37,315 nucleotides of DNA from Pseudomonadota bacterium (GTDB lineage Bacteria; Myxococcota_A; UBA9160; UBA4427): positions 1 to 37,315 of the forward strand of contig JAPUKG010000009.1 of the NCBI GenBank assembly GCA_027295775.1, read 5' to 3'. Below are positions 16,849 to 24,131 of the stretch, in pieces (position 1 is the stretch's first letter; each line of letters opens with the position of its first letter). Made by a program: the position numbers and the translations under genes. Under the pieces are notes generated by a model. It did no database searches. It saw only the letters and a list, made by a program, of their open reading frames with translations, and had not been told where the DNA came from.

Positions 16849-18908
16849 CAGCCCTCTCCCCTCCGAGCTCCCGCGAAGCGGACGAACACCCGCCGGTCCC
16901 CGCCGTCCAGAATGGCGCCGGGATGGGGCTCCTGCTGGACCGCCGTTCCGCGGCCGTTGAACTCGAGCTCGATCTGGTTCTCGGACGTGATCCGGATCAC
17001 CTCGTCGAGAGAGAGGCCCAGGAAGTCGGGCAGCAGGATGCGGTCGTCGTCCGCCTGGGTCACTCGCACTGGGGTTTCCTCGGCCCCGCGGACCGGGTCG
17101 CCCTGGGGCGGCCGGTGCGGGGCGGGCCGCTCTTCTTCAGGTTCGATGGCGGCGGGCGGCGTCGGGTTCCGTTTGGCGAGCCGCGTCTCGGGCAGCGGCG
17201 CTGGAGCCGGCTGGGGCTCCGTCGCGATTCCGAGCAGCGCGAGCTGGGCCGCCGCAACCCGGGCGAAGAGCGGGGCCGCGGAGGAGCCGCCGATGTGCGC
17301 GCCGCGGTCGGGCTCGTCGAGCGCGGCCACGATCACCAGGTGCGGATCGTCGGCGGGGACCGCGCCCACGAACCAGGCAATGAAGTCCTTTTTGGAGTAC
17401 GAGCCGGTCTCGGGGTCGAGCTTCTGGGCGGTGCCCGTCTTGCCCGCCACGCGCAGGCCCTTGAGCCCAGCCTGGCGACCGGTCCCGTGGGTTCCTACGA
17501 CGCCCTCCATCATGCGCAGCACCGCGTCGGCGGTGTCGGCGCTGACGACCCGCCGGGTGGTCCTGGGCTCGGTGCGAATCCAGCCGCTACCGTCGCCGCG
17601 GCGGCGCGCGGCGATCAGACGGGGCGCGATCCAGACGCCGCCGTTGGCCAGGGCCGCGGTGGCGGCCGCGAGCTGGATCGGCGTCACGCCGATCCCCTGT
17701 CCGAAGGCGATGTTGGCGTGGTCGAGGGGCTTCCACTCCCGCCAGGGGCGCAGTAGGCCCGCGGACTCGACCGGAAAGCCACTTCGGGTGGAGGCGCCGA
17801 AGCCGAAGCGGACCAGACCTTCGTGGTGGGCGGCCGGACCGAGGCGCTGTGCGATCTGCACCGCGCCGACGTTGCTCGAGACGCGAACGACGCCGGACAC
17901 GTCGAGGATGCCGTAGTCGTGGGTGTCGTGGATCCATTTGCCGGGCACGTGGATGCGGCCCTCGCTGCAGTCGAAGCGATCCGACGCGCGGATGACGCCG
18001 GCCTCGAGCGCGCTCGCTACCAGGAAGATCTTGAGTGTCGATCCCGGCTCGACGGCGTCGAGGAAGACCCGCGAGCGCGTCGTCCAATAGTCGAGCTCGC
18101 GGAACCGATTGGGATCGAAGCTCGGTGCTTCGGCCATCGCGAGTATCTCGCCGGTCTTCGGATCCAGACTGAGAACGGTGCCAGCCCGGGCGCCGGTCTT
18201 CTCGAGGCTCTCGCGCAGCGCCCTCTCCGCCTCGGCCTGCATCCGCGAGTCGAGGGTCAGGGCGACGTCGCCGCCGGCGGACTCGCGGGGCGCCACGGCC
18301 GTGGTGGCCAGAAGTCGGCCGCTGCCGTCGCGCTCCACCGGCGCGCTGCGCGCGCTGCCGCGCAGCCAGGCGTCTTCCTGCTGCTCGACCCCGCGAACGC
18401 CCTCGCCGTCGATGTTGGCGAAGCCGATGGCGTGCGCGGCCAGCTCCGCGCCGGGATAGGCGCGCTTCGACTCGTGCACGATGCCCACGCCAGGCAGGCC
18501 CAGGGCCTCCACGGCCCGAGCCCGGTCCGGATCCACCCACCGGGCCACGAATGTGAAACGCGTGCGGCCGCGCAGCCGCGCGGTCAGCTTGCGCCGGGAG
18601 AGTCCGAGCTTCTGCGTGAGCTGTCGGACCACGGCGTCGCGATCGCCGAGTTCGCTCGGCAGCACGTAGACCGAGGGCGCCGCCACCGTCACCGCCAGCT
18701 CGACGCCGTTGCGGTCGACGATGAGACCCCGCGCCGGCGGCAGGTGCAGTGTGGTGTGGACCTGCCGGTCGCGTTGCCACTCGCCCCGCTGGGTGTCGAT
18801 CACCGTGAGGTGGGCGGCGCGGCCGGCCAGCACCGCGAACAGGATCAGGAAGACGGCGCGCAACGCACCCACACGAGCGCAAGCGGCGCGAAGCGCGGTC
18901 GACCTCAT
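16848..18908 (-). CDS. ftsI: Septal transpeptidase FtsI (PBP3) with C-terminal PASTA domain
   Basis: A 686-residue class B penicillin-binding protein. A short cytoplasmic tail and one transmembrane helix (VGALRAVFLILFAVLAGRAA) anchor it. The pedestal domain contains RGLIVDRNGVELA. The transpeptidase carries the active serine in STLK (290-293), SSN (344-346) and KTG (490-492). A Pro/Glu-rich linker (about 565-615) leads to a single PASTA domain (about 627-678) that begins LPDFLGLSLDEVI. Enterobacterial FtsI lacks PASTA; Firmicutes and some deltaproteobacterial homologues have it. ATG overlaps the ftsL stop (ATGA). Confidence 0.95.
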   Translation of the reverse strand: MRSTALRAACARVGALRAVFLILFAVLAGRAAHLTVIDTQRGEWQRDRQVHTTLHLPPARGLIVDRNGVELAVTVAAPSVYVLPSELGDRDAVVRQLTQKLGLSRRKLTARLRGRTRFTFVARWVDPDRARAVEALGLPGVGIVHESKRAYPGAELAAHAIGFANIDGEGVRGVEQQEDAWLRGSARSAPVERDGSGRLLATTAVAPRESAGGDVALTLDSRMQAEAERALRESLEKTGARAGTVLSLDPKTGEILAMAEAPSFDPNRFRELDYWTTRSRVFLDAVEPGSTLKIFLVASALEAGVIRASDRFDCSEGRIHVPGKWIHDTHDYGILDVSGVVRVSSNVGAVQIAQRLGPAAHHEGLVRFGFGASTRSGFPVESAGLLRPWREWKPLDHANIAFGQGIGVTPIQLAAATAALANGGVWIAPRLIAARRRGDGSGWIRTEPRTTRRVVSADTADAVLRMMEGVVGTHGTGRQAGLKGLRVAGKTGTAQKLDPETGSYSKKDFIAWFVGAVPADDPHLVIVAALDEPDRGAHIGGSSAAPLFARVAAAQLALLGIATEPQPAPAPLPETRLAKRNPTPPAAIEPEEERPAPHRPPQGDPVRGAEETPVRVTQADDDRILLPDFLGLSLDEVIRITSENQIELEFNGRGTAVQQEPHPGAILDGGDRRVFVRFAGARRGEG

Positions 18909-19264
18909 GGCCGGGCTCCGGCCCCTGTGTCGTCGGCGAACGGGAGGCGGATCACGTGTTCCGGGCGCACGAACCCGCGTTCGCGGGCGTGCTCGGCCAG
19001 GAGCGACGGCTGGCGGAGCTGGCGCATCTCGACGGTCAGCTCGCGCTTCTCGGCCAGCAGCGACTGCTCGCGGGCGACGGCGTCGGCCAGCGCGTAGCGG
19101 ACGCGCAGCAGATCCACCCGGAGCACCGCCACGAGCAGGGCGGCCAGCAGCGCCGCCGCCAGGATCGGCGCGATCTCCCGGACGCGAGGCCGCCAGCGCA
19201 CCGCCCGCCCCGAGAAGTCGAGCCCGACGAGGTCGAGACCCCTGCGTGCGCTGCGCACGCTCAC
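18905..19264 (-). CDS. ftsL: Cell division protein FtsL
   Basis: A 119-residue bitopic protein. A basic cytoplasmic N-terminus (about 1-32) is followed by one transmembrane helix (IAPILAAALLAALLVAVLRV). A heptad-like periplasmic coiled coil comes next, with AREQSLLAEKRELTVEM. This is the FtsL layout, and the position between rsmH and ftsI confirms it. I start at GTG 19264, which overlaps the rsmH stop (GTGA) with GGAG just upstream; a second GTG lies two codons later. Much longer in-frame extensions run through rsmH and look like noise. FtsL forms the FtsQLB complex that activates FtsWI. Confidence 0.88.
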   Translation of the reverse strand: MSVRSARRGLDLVGLDFSGRAVRWRPRVREIAPILAAALLAALLVAVLRVDLLRVRYALADAVAREQSLLAEKRELTVEMRQLRQPSLLAEHARERGFVRPEHVIRLPFADDTGAGARP

Positions 19265-20238
19265 GCCGCCCGCTCCTCCAACGCCACCCGCTCGGCCGCG
19301 CGCAGCCGCGCGGAGCGGGCCCGGGGGTTCCGCCCCACCTCGTCCTGGCTGGGACGGATCGGCCGCCGGGTGATCACGCGCAGCGTCACCACCCCGCCGC
19401 AGATGCAGACCGGGGTGCGTGGCGGGCACGTGCAGGGGTTCTCGCCGGCCCGGAACGCCCGCTTGACGATCCGGTCCTCGAGCGAGTGGTAGGCGATGAC
19501 GACCAGGCGCCCGCCGGGACGCAACGCGGCGACGGCTGCATCGAGCCCCTCGCGGAGCGCCGAGAGCTCGTCATTGACCGCGATGCGCAGGGCCTGGAAG
19601 ACCAGCGTGGCCGGGTTGTGCTGGCGGCCGCGTCCCACCCGGGTCTCGCGGATCACGCGCAACAGGTCGGCGTTGGTCTCGAGGGGATGCTCGTCCCGCG
19701 AGTCGGCGATCGCGCGGGCCAGTCGTCGCGCGCCGGGAAGCTCGCCGTACTCGCGCAGCCAGCCCTCGATCTCCGCCTCGGAGGCGCGGTGCAGCAGCTC
19801 CGCCGCGCTCTGGCCCGAGCTCGGGTCCATGCGCATGTCGAGAGGGGCCGGGTGTGTCTCGGCCTCGGCGAAGCGGAAGCCGCGCTCGCGCGTGTCGAGC
19901 TGATGGGAGGAGACGCCCAGGTCCAGCAGCACCGCGTCGACCTTCTGGATGCCGAGGCTGGCGAGGGCGTCACCCACGCGGCGGAACGACGTGTGGACCA
20001 GATGCACGCGCCCGTCGAGCACCCCGGCGTCCTCGAGTCGGCGCTTGGTTGCGCGCAAGGCGTCGCCGTCCACGTCCATGCCGATCAGCGTCCCGTCAGA
20101 TCCGAGCTTGCCGAGGATGTGCCGAGCGTGACCGCCGCCACCGATGGTTCCGTCGATGACCACCGAACCGGGGTGCAGATGGAGGTGTCGGATGGTTTCG
20201 TCGAGAAGAACCGGCTCGTGCGCGAAGACGCTGGCCAA
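19261..20238 (-). CDS. rsmH: 16S rRNA (cytosine1402-N4)-methyltransferase RsmH (MraW)
   Basis: A 325-residue SAM-dependent methyltransferase that modifies C1402 in the ribosomal P site. Family motifs are EPVLLDETI, DGTIGGGGHARHIL (SAM loop), LDLGVSSHQLD, PLDMRMD and YHSLEDRIVKR, with a cysteine cluster CTCPPRTPVCICG near the end. The start codon is TTG at 20238, with GGGAG 7 nt upstream, and no ATG or GTG fits better. It overlaps ftsL by 4 nt. A 198-bp leader with hairpins separates it from mraZ. Confidence 0.96.
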   Translation of the reverse strand: MASVFAHEPVLLDETIRHLHLHPGSVVIDGTIGGGGHARHILGKLGSDGTLIGMDVDGDALRATKRRLEDAGVLDGRVHLVHTSFRRVGDALASLGIQKVDAVLLDLGVSSHQLDTRERGFRFAEAETHPAPLDMRMDPSSGQSAAELLHRASEAEIEGWLREYGELPGARRLARAIADSRDEHPLETNADLLRVIRETRVGRGRQHNPATLVFQALRIAVNDELSALREGLDAAVAALRPGGRLVVIAYHSLEDRIVKRAFRAGENPCTCPPRTPVCICGGVVTLRVITRRPIRPSQDEVGRNPRARSARLRAAERVALEERAA

Positions 20239-20270
20239 CGTGGGGCTCCCGCGTTCGCCCCCCCCACGGT

Positions 20271-20307
20271 GGGCACCCCTTTGGTGGAGAAAGACGCTGG
20301 GGTGCCC
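20271..20307 (-). other. 9-bp inverted repeat in the rsmH leader
   Basis: GGGCACCCC (20271-20279) and GGGGTGCCC (20299-20307) are exact reverse complements around a 19-nt loop. The structure would sit in the mRNA 33 nt before the rsmH TTG start and could tune read-through or translation of the rest of the cluster. An 8-C run (G-run on the coding strand) at 20258-20265 follows it. Confidence 0.4.
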
Positions 20308-20391
20308 CAGGACACCTTGGAAACGACACGTACCCCCCAGTTACCGCGCCGGCCCAACTGTTGGCGTCCCGGGGACACCCCAACCTCTCTC

Positions 20392-20416
20392 CTGGAGGAA
20401 GTGATTCCTCCTCCAG
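20392..20416 (-). other. Hairpin just after mraZ
   Basis: GGAGGAA and TTCCTCC pair across a 4-nt loop, with CTGGA/TCCAG continuing the stem beyond a small bulge, 20 nt downstream of the mraZ stop. The sequence carries Shine-Dalgarno-like GGAGG repeats in its stem. No U-run follows, so it may be an attenuator or processing site rather than a terminator. Confidence 0.4.
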
Positions 20417-20436
20417 TCCCCCCACCGATGAACTCC

Positions 20437-20877
20437 TCAGTTCTTCAGACGTGCCACCGAGGCCTTGATGTCGGGAAGCCGACGCACCGTCGTTTCCCTG
20501 TGGGCCTGGTAGGCAGTCTGGTCCCAGATTTCTATGCGCGGGCCGACGCCCACGATCACGACCTTCGTCTTGAGCCCGGCGTGCTCGCGCAGGTGCGCCG
20601 GAATGAGGATCCGACCCTGACTGTCGGGGGCGGCGTCCACCGCCTCGCCCTCCATGAAGCGCCAGAGGGTCTCGACATCCGGGTGCATTTGGGGGTTGTC
20701 GAGGAGATCGGCCTCGATATGCTCCCACTGGTCATGCGGGTACAGGGCGAGGCAGTCGGTGTCGTTGGTGAGGACCGGGGCTTTTTCACTGCGCCGCTGA
20801 AGTTCCATTCGAAAGGCCGCCGGGATGCTGACTCGTCCCTTGTTATCCAACGTGTGTGAGTGACGTCCCCGAAACAT
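20437..20877 (-). CDS. mraZ: Transcriptional regulator MraZ
   Basis: A 146-residue protein of standard length with two SpoVT/AbrB-like halves. The first holds GRHSHTLDNKGRVSIPAAFR and the second SQGRILIPAHLREHAGL; each has the D-x-K/Q-GR-hydrophobic-IP signature. MraZ forms rings that bind direct repeats upstream of its own gene and control the dcw operon. Here it heads the cluster, with a matching repeat array 4-63 nt before its ATG. The ATG at 20877 gives the exact family N-terminus MFRGRHSHTLDNKG. Confidence 0.97.
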   Translation of the reverse strand: MFRGRHSHTLDNKGRVSIPAAFRMELQRRSEKAPVLTNDTDCLALYPHDQWEHIEADLLDNPQMHPDVETLWRFMEGEAVDAAPDSQGRILIPAHLREHAGLKTKVVIVGVGPRIEIWDQTAYQAHRETTVRRLPDIKASVARLKN

Positions 20878-20880
20878 TTT

Positions 20881-20940
20881 CTGCCTGCCACTTCATGCCA
20901 TTCGATGCCACTCGTCGCCACCCTATCCCCGTCGATCCCA
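20881..20940 (-). promoter_or_regulatory. MraZ box: six 10-bp-phased TGG(C/G) repeats
   Basis: Read on the minus strand, six consecutive 10-nt units begin TGGG, GGGG, TGGC, TGGC, TGGC, TGGC, ending 3 nt before the mraZ ATG. The four units nearest the gene are TGGCGACGAG, TGGCATCGAA, TGGCATGAAG and TGGCAGGCAG. Enterobacterial MraZ binds TGGGN repeats with 10-bp spacing in the same place. The phasing matches; the core is mostly TGGC here and the array is longer. It is therefore very probably the autoregulatory operator. Confidence 0.8.
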
Positions 20941-20948
20941 CATTGCAA
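20920..20948 (-). promoter_or_regulatory. Candidate mraZ promoter
   Basis: TTGCAA (20943-20948) lies 17 nt upstream of TAGGGT (20920-20925) on the minus strand. The -35 fits well and the -10 only moderately. The -10 falls inside the MraZ repeat array, so bound MraZ would block it, as expected for autorepression. The -35/-10 pair is assigned by eye. Confidence 0.35.
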
Positions 20949-21060
20949 CCCCCAAAATGCACTCCGAAGCGCACTTGCGCGTTTTTTTGCCGGGAGGCGA
21001 AAAGGTGGCGAGAGTGGACGCGCTAGGAGCGCTTGAGCGAGTCGGGAGCGGTGGGAGCGG

Positions 21061-22119
21061 TCAGGCGGCGCCGATTTCGGGGATCCGTTGTCGGTGGACG
21101 GCGGCGACCCGGTCGACGACAGCGCGCAGCAGGCTTCCCGCCGGCGCGTCGATGGGCGCAGGCGGAAGCGGAGCGTCCTCGAGCAGGGTCTGGAGCACCG
21201 CGCGGGTGCCCTCGCGCAGGCCGCTCGCGGAGTAGCCGCCCTCGAGGACGAAGGCGAGGCGACCGCCGCACAGCTCGTCCGCCAGCGAACCGACGATGCG
21301 GGTCATCGCCGTGAATCCCTCGCCGCTCACCTCCATCGACGCCATCGGGTCGTCGCGGTGAGCGTCGAAGCCGCACGACACCAGGATCATCTCGGGTTCG
21401 AACGCGCGCACCGCCGGGACGACGATGCGCTGGAAGGAGCCGACGTACTCGGCGTCGCCGCAGCCCGCCGGCAGGGGCACGTTTACGGTCGTTCCCTCGC
21501 CGCGGTCGCGGCCGGCCTCGCCGAAGTCGCCGGTGCCCGGGTAATACGGAAATTGGTGGGTCGAGACGTAGAGCACCGATGGGTCCGCCTCGAAGAAGTG
21601 CTGGGTCCCGTTGCCGTGGTGTACGTCCCAGTCGAGGATCAGGATCTTGCCCACGCCGTCCTCGGCCTGCAGCGCGCGGGCTGCAATGGCCACATTGTTG
21701 AACAGGCAGAACCCCATGGCGCGGTCGGCCTCGGCGTGGTGGCCGGGCGGACGCACCGCCGCGAAGCCGGTTCGGGCCTCTCCGCGGGCGACGAGCCGGG
21801 CGAGATCGATCACGGCGCCCGCCGCCAGCCGGGCCACGTCGAAGCTCTCGGCCGAGACGAAGGTGTCCGGGTCCAGGTGGGCGGGGGCCTGCCCGACCAC
21901 CTCGGCGATCCGACGCAGGTGGTCGCGCCCGTGGACGCGCAGGATCTCCTCGTCCGTGGCGCCCCGTGCTTCTACGGGGCAGATTTGCGGCGCGAACTCC
22001 GCCAGGGCCTCGCCGACGGCCAGCAGGCGCTCCGGTCGCTCGGGGTGGCGTGCCGGCGCCCGATGCTCCCGGTAGCGGGGGTCGTCGACGACGTGGATTT
22101 TCCATTGCAAAGCTTTCAT
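21061..22119 (-). CDS. Histone-deacetylase-family (AcuC-like) deacetylase
   Basis: A 352-residue arginase/deacetylase-fold zinc hydrolase. HPERPERL near the N-terminus, GHHAEADRAMGFCLFNNVA (active-site histidine pair), ILDWDVHHGNGTQ (Asp and His zinc ligands), CGFDAHRDDP (second Asp ligand) and VLEGGYS are the family motifs in order. Members deacetylate acetyl-lysine proteins such as acetyl-CoA synthetase or acetylpolyamines; the substrate here is unknown. ATG 22119 gives MKALQWKIHVVDD; an upstream ATG at 22140 would overlap the divergent gene. Its start is only 19 bp from that of the SDR gene. It lies upstream of mraZ on the same strand, with 183 bp between them. Confidence 0.9.
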   Translation of the reverse strand: MKALQWKIHVVDDPRYREHRAPARHPERPERLLAVGEALAEFAPQICPVEARGATDEEILRVHGRDHLRRIAEVVGQAPAHLDPDTFVSAESFDVARLAAGAVIDLARLVARGEARTGFAAVRPPGHHAEADRAMGFCLFNNVAIAARALQAEDGVGKILILDWDVHHGNGTQHFFEADPSVLYVSTHQFPYYPGTGDFGEAGRDRGEGTTVNVPLPAGCGDAEYVGSFQRIVVPAVRAFEPEMILVSCGFDAHRDDPMASMEVSGEGFTAMTRIVGSLADELCGGRLAFVLEGGYSASGLREGTRAVLQTLLEDAPLPPAPIDAPAGSLLRAVVDRVAAVHRQRIPEIGAA

Positions 22120-22134
22120 CGCGAGGCATGGTAT
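22105..22134 (+). promoter_or_regulatory. Candidate promoter for a leaderless SDR transcript
   Basis: TTGCAA (22105-22110), 18 nt, then TGGTAT (22129-22134) precede ATG 22139 by only 4 nt, so transcription would begin at or next to the start codon. It lies inside the first codons of the divergent deacetylase gene. No Shine-Dalgarno is visible before the ATG, which agrees with a leaderless mRNA. Confidence 0.3.
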
Positions 22135-22138
22135 CACC

Positions 22139-23113
22139 ATGCCCATGAACGAACCCGGTACGGTCGCCATCACCGGTCTCGGCACTTTCCTCGGTCAGCG
22201 CCTGGCGGAGCGACTACTCGAGGATCGCGCGCACCCCCGCATCGTTGCGCTTGGTCCCCGGCGCCCGCTTCGCCTCGAGGGGCGCATCCACTTTCAGGAC
22301 GTGGACTTCACCGAGCCCACTGCCGACAGTCGGCTCGCCGAGATCCTGGCCGACCAGGGCGTCGAGGTGGTCGTGCACACGGCGTTCCGTCACAGCCCGA
22401 CGCCGGATCTCGACTTCGACCACGAGCTCGAGACCATCGGCACGCTGCACGTCATGAACGCCTGCGCCGCCGCCAAGGTCGGGCGCCTGGTCGTGGCCTC
22501 GAGCACCATGCTCTACGGGCCGCGCCCCGACAATCCGAACTTCCTGAGTGAAGACCATCCGCTGCGCGGGCACCCGGAGGCGCACAACGTGCAGAACCGA
22601 GTGGAAGCGGAGCGGCTTCTGGCGGAGTGGATCCCGCGGCACCCGGACACCGAGGTCTGCGTGCTGCGGCATTGCTGGGTGATGGGCCCGACCTACGACG
22701 ACCACGTAGTGCGCTACTTCGAGCGACCGGTCGTTCCCATGCTGCTGGGCTACGACCCGCTCCTCCAGTTCGTCCACGAGGAGGACCTGGTGCACGCCTT
22801 CGAGCAGGCGACCCTGGCCTCCCATCCCGGCGTCTTCAACATCGTGGGCAGCGGCGTGCTGCCGCTGTCCACGCTCTTGGCGCTGGCCGGCAAGCGCGCC
22901 CTCCAGCTTCCGTCGCCGTTGCTGTACCGGCTCGCCTACTATCCCAACCAGAGCCAGACCGGCGATCCGCCGGCTGGCTTCTACGATTATCTCCGCTACC
23001 TGTGGGTCGCCGCTGGCGAACGGGGCTGGGCCGAGTTCGGGGAGCCCGTCTACTCCACCCAGGAGGCGTGGATCTCCTTCGTCTCCTCCCGCCGCATGCG
23101 TCGCTATCGTTGA
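22139..23113 (+). CDS. Atypical SDR / NAD-dependent epimerase-like protein without the catalytic YxxxK
   Basis: A 324-residue extended-SDR-like protein. The N-terminal Rossmann motif is ITGLGTFLGQRLAERLL (11-27). SSTMLYGP (121-128) matches the catalytic-serine strand. Where family members have YxxxK, this protein reads NVQNR (150-154), followed by the usual EAERLL: Tyr is replaced by Asn and Lys by Arg. It can still bind a nucleotide but is probably not a standard dehydrogenase or epimerase. It starts at ATG 22139 (or 22145) and is followed 3 nt later by the acyltransferase gene, so the two form one operon. A lipid-related or scaffold role is an inference from that partner. Confidence 0.8.
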   Translation: MPMNEPGTVAITGLGTFLGQRLAERLLEDRAHPRIVALGPRRPLRLEGRIHFQDVDFTEPTADSRLAEILADQGVEVVVHTAFRHSPTPDLDFDHELETIGTLHVMNACAAAKVGRLVVASSTMLYGPRPDNPNFLSEDHPLRGHPEAHNVQNRVEAERLLAEWIPRHPDTEVCVLRHCWVMGPTYDDHVVRYFERPVVPMLLGYDPLLQFVHEEDLVHAFEQATLASHPGVFNIVGSGVLPLSTLLALAGKRALQLPSPLLYRLAYYPNQSQTGDPPAGFYDYLRYLWVAAGERGWAEFGEPVYSTQEAWISFVSSRRMRRYR

Positions 23114-23116
23114 CCC

Positions 23117-24118
23117 ATGGGTGACGAGATCGCACCGGAGGGCGCAAACGTGGTTCCCTTCCCCGACGTTGGCAGCGAGATCGAGCCCGATCTCGACGAG
23201 CTGCGCGCTGCACTCGAGGGTCTGCGCCGCGAGATCCGCGCCCGCTTCCAGCCCGCCGCTGTGGAGCGCGGCGAGATCGACTGGATGGAGCTCTTCGAGG
23301 AGCTGCGACGCCGGGTCTCCACCCTCGGCATGGTCGAGCGCTCCGGCGTGGTCGACGAGTTCGGCATGGACGAGGTCGTGATGCGGCGCGGTCAGCGCCT
23401 GCTCGACTTCCTGTTCGACACCTACTGGCGGGTGGACTGCCACGGGCTCGACCGGCTCGAGGGCTCCGGCCCCCGTCTGTTGGTGGCGAATCGGTCGGGC
23501 GTGCTCCCGTACGACGGCCTCATGGTCGCCCACGCGATCGAGCGCCATCACGCGAGCGGCGCGCGCCCGCGCTTCCTGGTCGCCGACTGGCTGATCACCC
23601 TGCCGTTCGTGCAGCCCTACCTGGCGCGGCTGGGCGGCGTCCGCGCCTGCCGAGAGAATGCGGACCGCCTGCTGCAGAGCGGGCACTGGGTGCTGGCCTT
23701 CCCGGAAGGGGAGAAGGGAGCGGCCAAGGTCTTCCGGGAGCGCTACCGCGTGATGCGCCTGGGCCGGGGCGGCGTCGTGCGGACCGCGCTCGAGAACCGC
23801 GTGCCCCTCGTACCGGTCGGCGTGGTCGGTCCGGAGGAGGCGCACCCGATCCTCTTCAAGTGGACCACGCCCGCCCGGATGGTGGGCCTGCCCTTCCTAC
23901 CGGTGACACCCACCTTCCCGTGGCTCGGGCCGCTCGGCCTGCTCCCCCTGCCCACCAAGTGGTGGATCTGCTTTGGGGACCCCATCCCGACCGACGAGCT
24001 TGGCCCGGAGGCCGCCGAGGACGAGCTCCTCGTCTCCCGCCTCACCGAAGAACTGCGCGGCCGCATCGAGTCCCTGCTCCACACGGGCCTCGATCTCCGC
24101 CCGTCCGTCTGGAGCTAG
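23117..24118 (+). CDS. PlsC-like lysophospholipid acyltransferase with altered motif I
   Basis: A 333-residue protein with an N-terminal helical region (about 20-100) and a PlsC/LPLAT domain (about 105-310). Motif III is FPEGEKGAAKVF (195-206) and motif IV VPLVPVGVVG (229-238). Motif I reads ANRSGVLPYDG (124-134). In related enzymes with NHSGxxPxD spacing the second residue is the catalytic histidine; here it is Arg126, while Asp133 is kept. It may be inactive, use another base, or belong to a subfamily where Arg is normal. The family acylates lysophosphatidic acid or similar lipids at the inner membrane. It starts 3 nt after the SDR stop and ends 13 bp before the convergent PhaR gene. Confidence 0.85.
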   Translation: MGDEIAPEGANVVPFPDVGSEIEPDLDELRAALEGLRREIRARFQPAAVERGEIDWMELFEELRRRVSTLGMVERSGVVDEFGMDEVVMRRGQRLLDFLFDTYWRVDCHGLDRLEGSGPRLLVANRSGVLPYDGLMVAHAIERHHASGARPRFLVADWLITLPFVQPYLARLGGVRACRENADRLLQSGHWVLAFPEGEKGAAKVFRERYRVMRLGRGGVVRTALENRVPLVPVGVVGPEEAHPILFKWTTPARMVGLPFLPVTPTFPWLGPLGLLPLPTKWWICFGDPIPTDELGPEAAEDELLVSRLTEELRGRIESLLHTGLDLRPSVWS

Positions 24119-24131
24119 GAAGCGAAGCGGC

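Noticed and set aside
15388-17916. 842-codon plus-strand open frame opposite murE and ftsI
   Set aside because: No family motif, biased composition and complete overlap with two certain genes.
18709-20859. 716-codon plus-strand open frame opposite ftsL, rsmH and mraZ
   Set aside because: Antisense shadow of three certain genes with no recognisable domain.
20881-20940. Six short direct repeats considered as a CRISPR array or minisatellite
   Set aside because: Units are 10 bp with only a TGG(C/G) core and lie directly before mraZ, which fits the MraZ operator; there are no 25-40 bp repeats or spacers.
20987-21006. GCGC-ACTT-GCGC stem followed by seven T on the plus strand, terminator-like
   Set aside because: The stem is only 4 bp and no plus-strand gene ends upstream, so it is probably chance, or part of the AT-rich mraZ promoter region.
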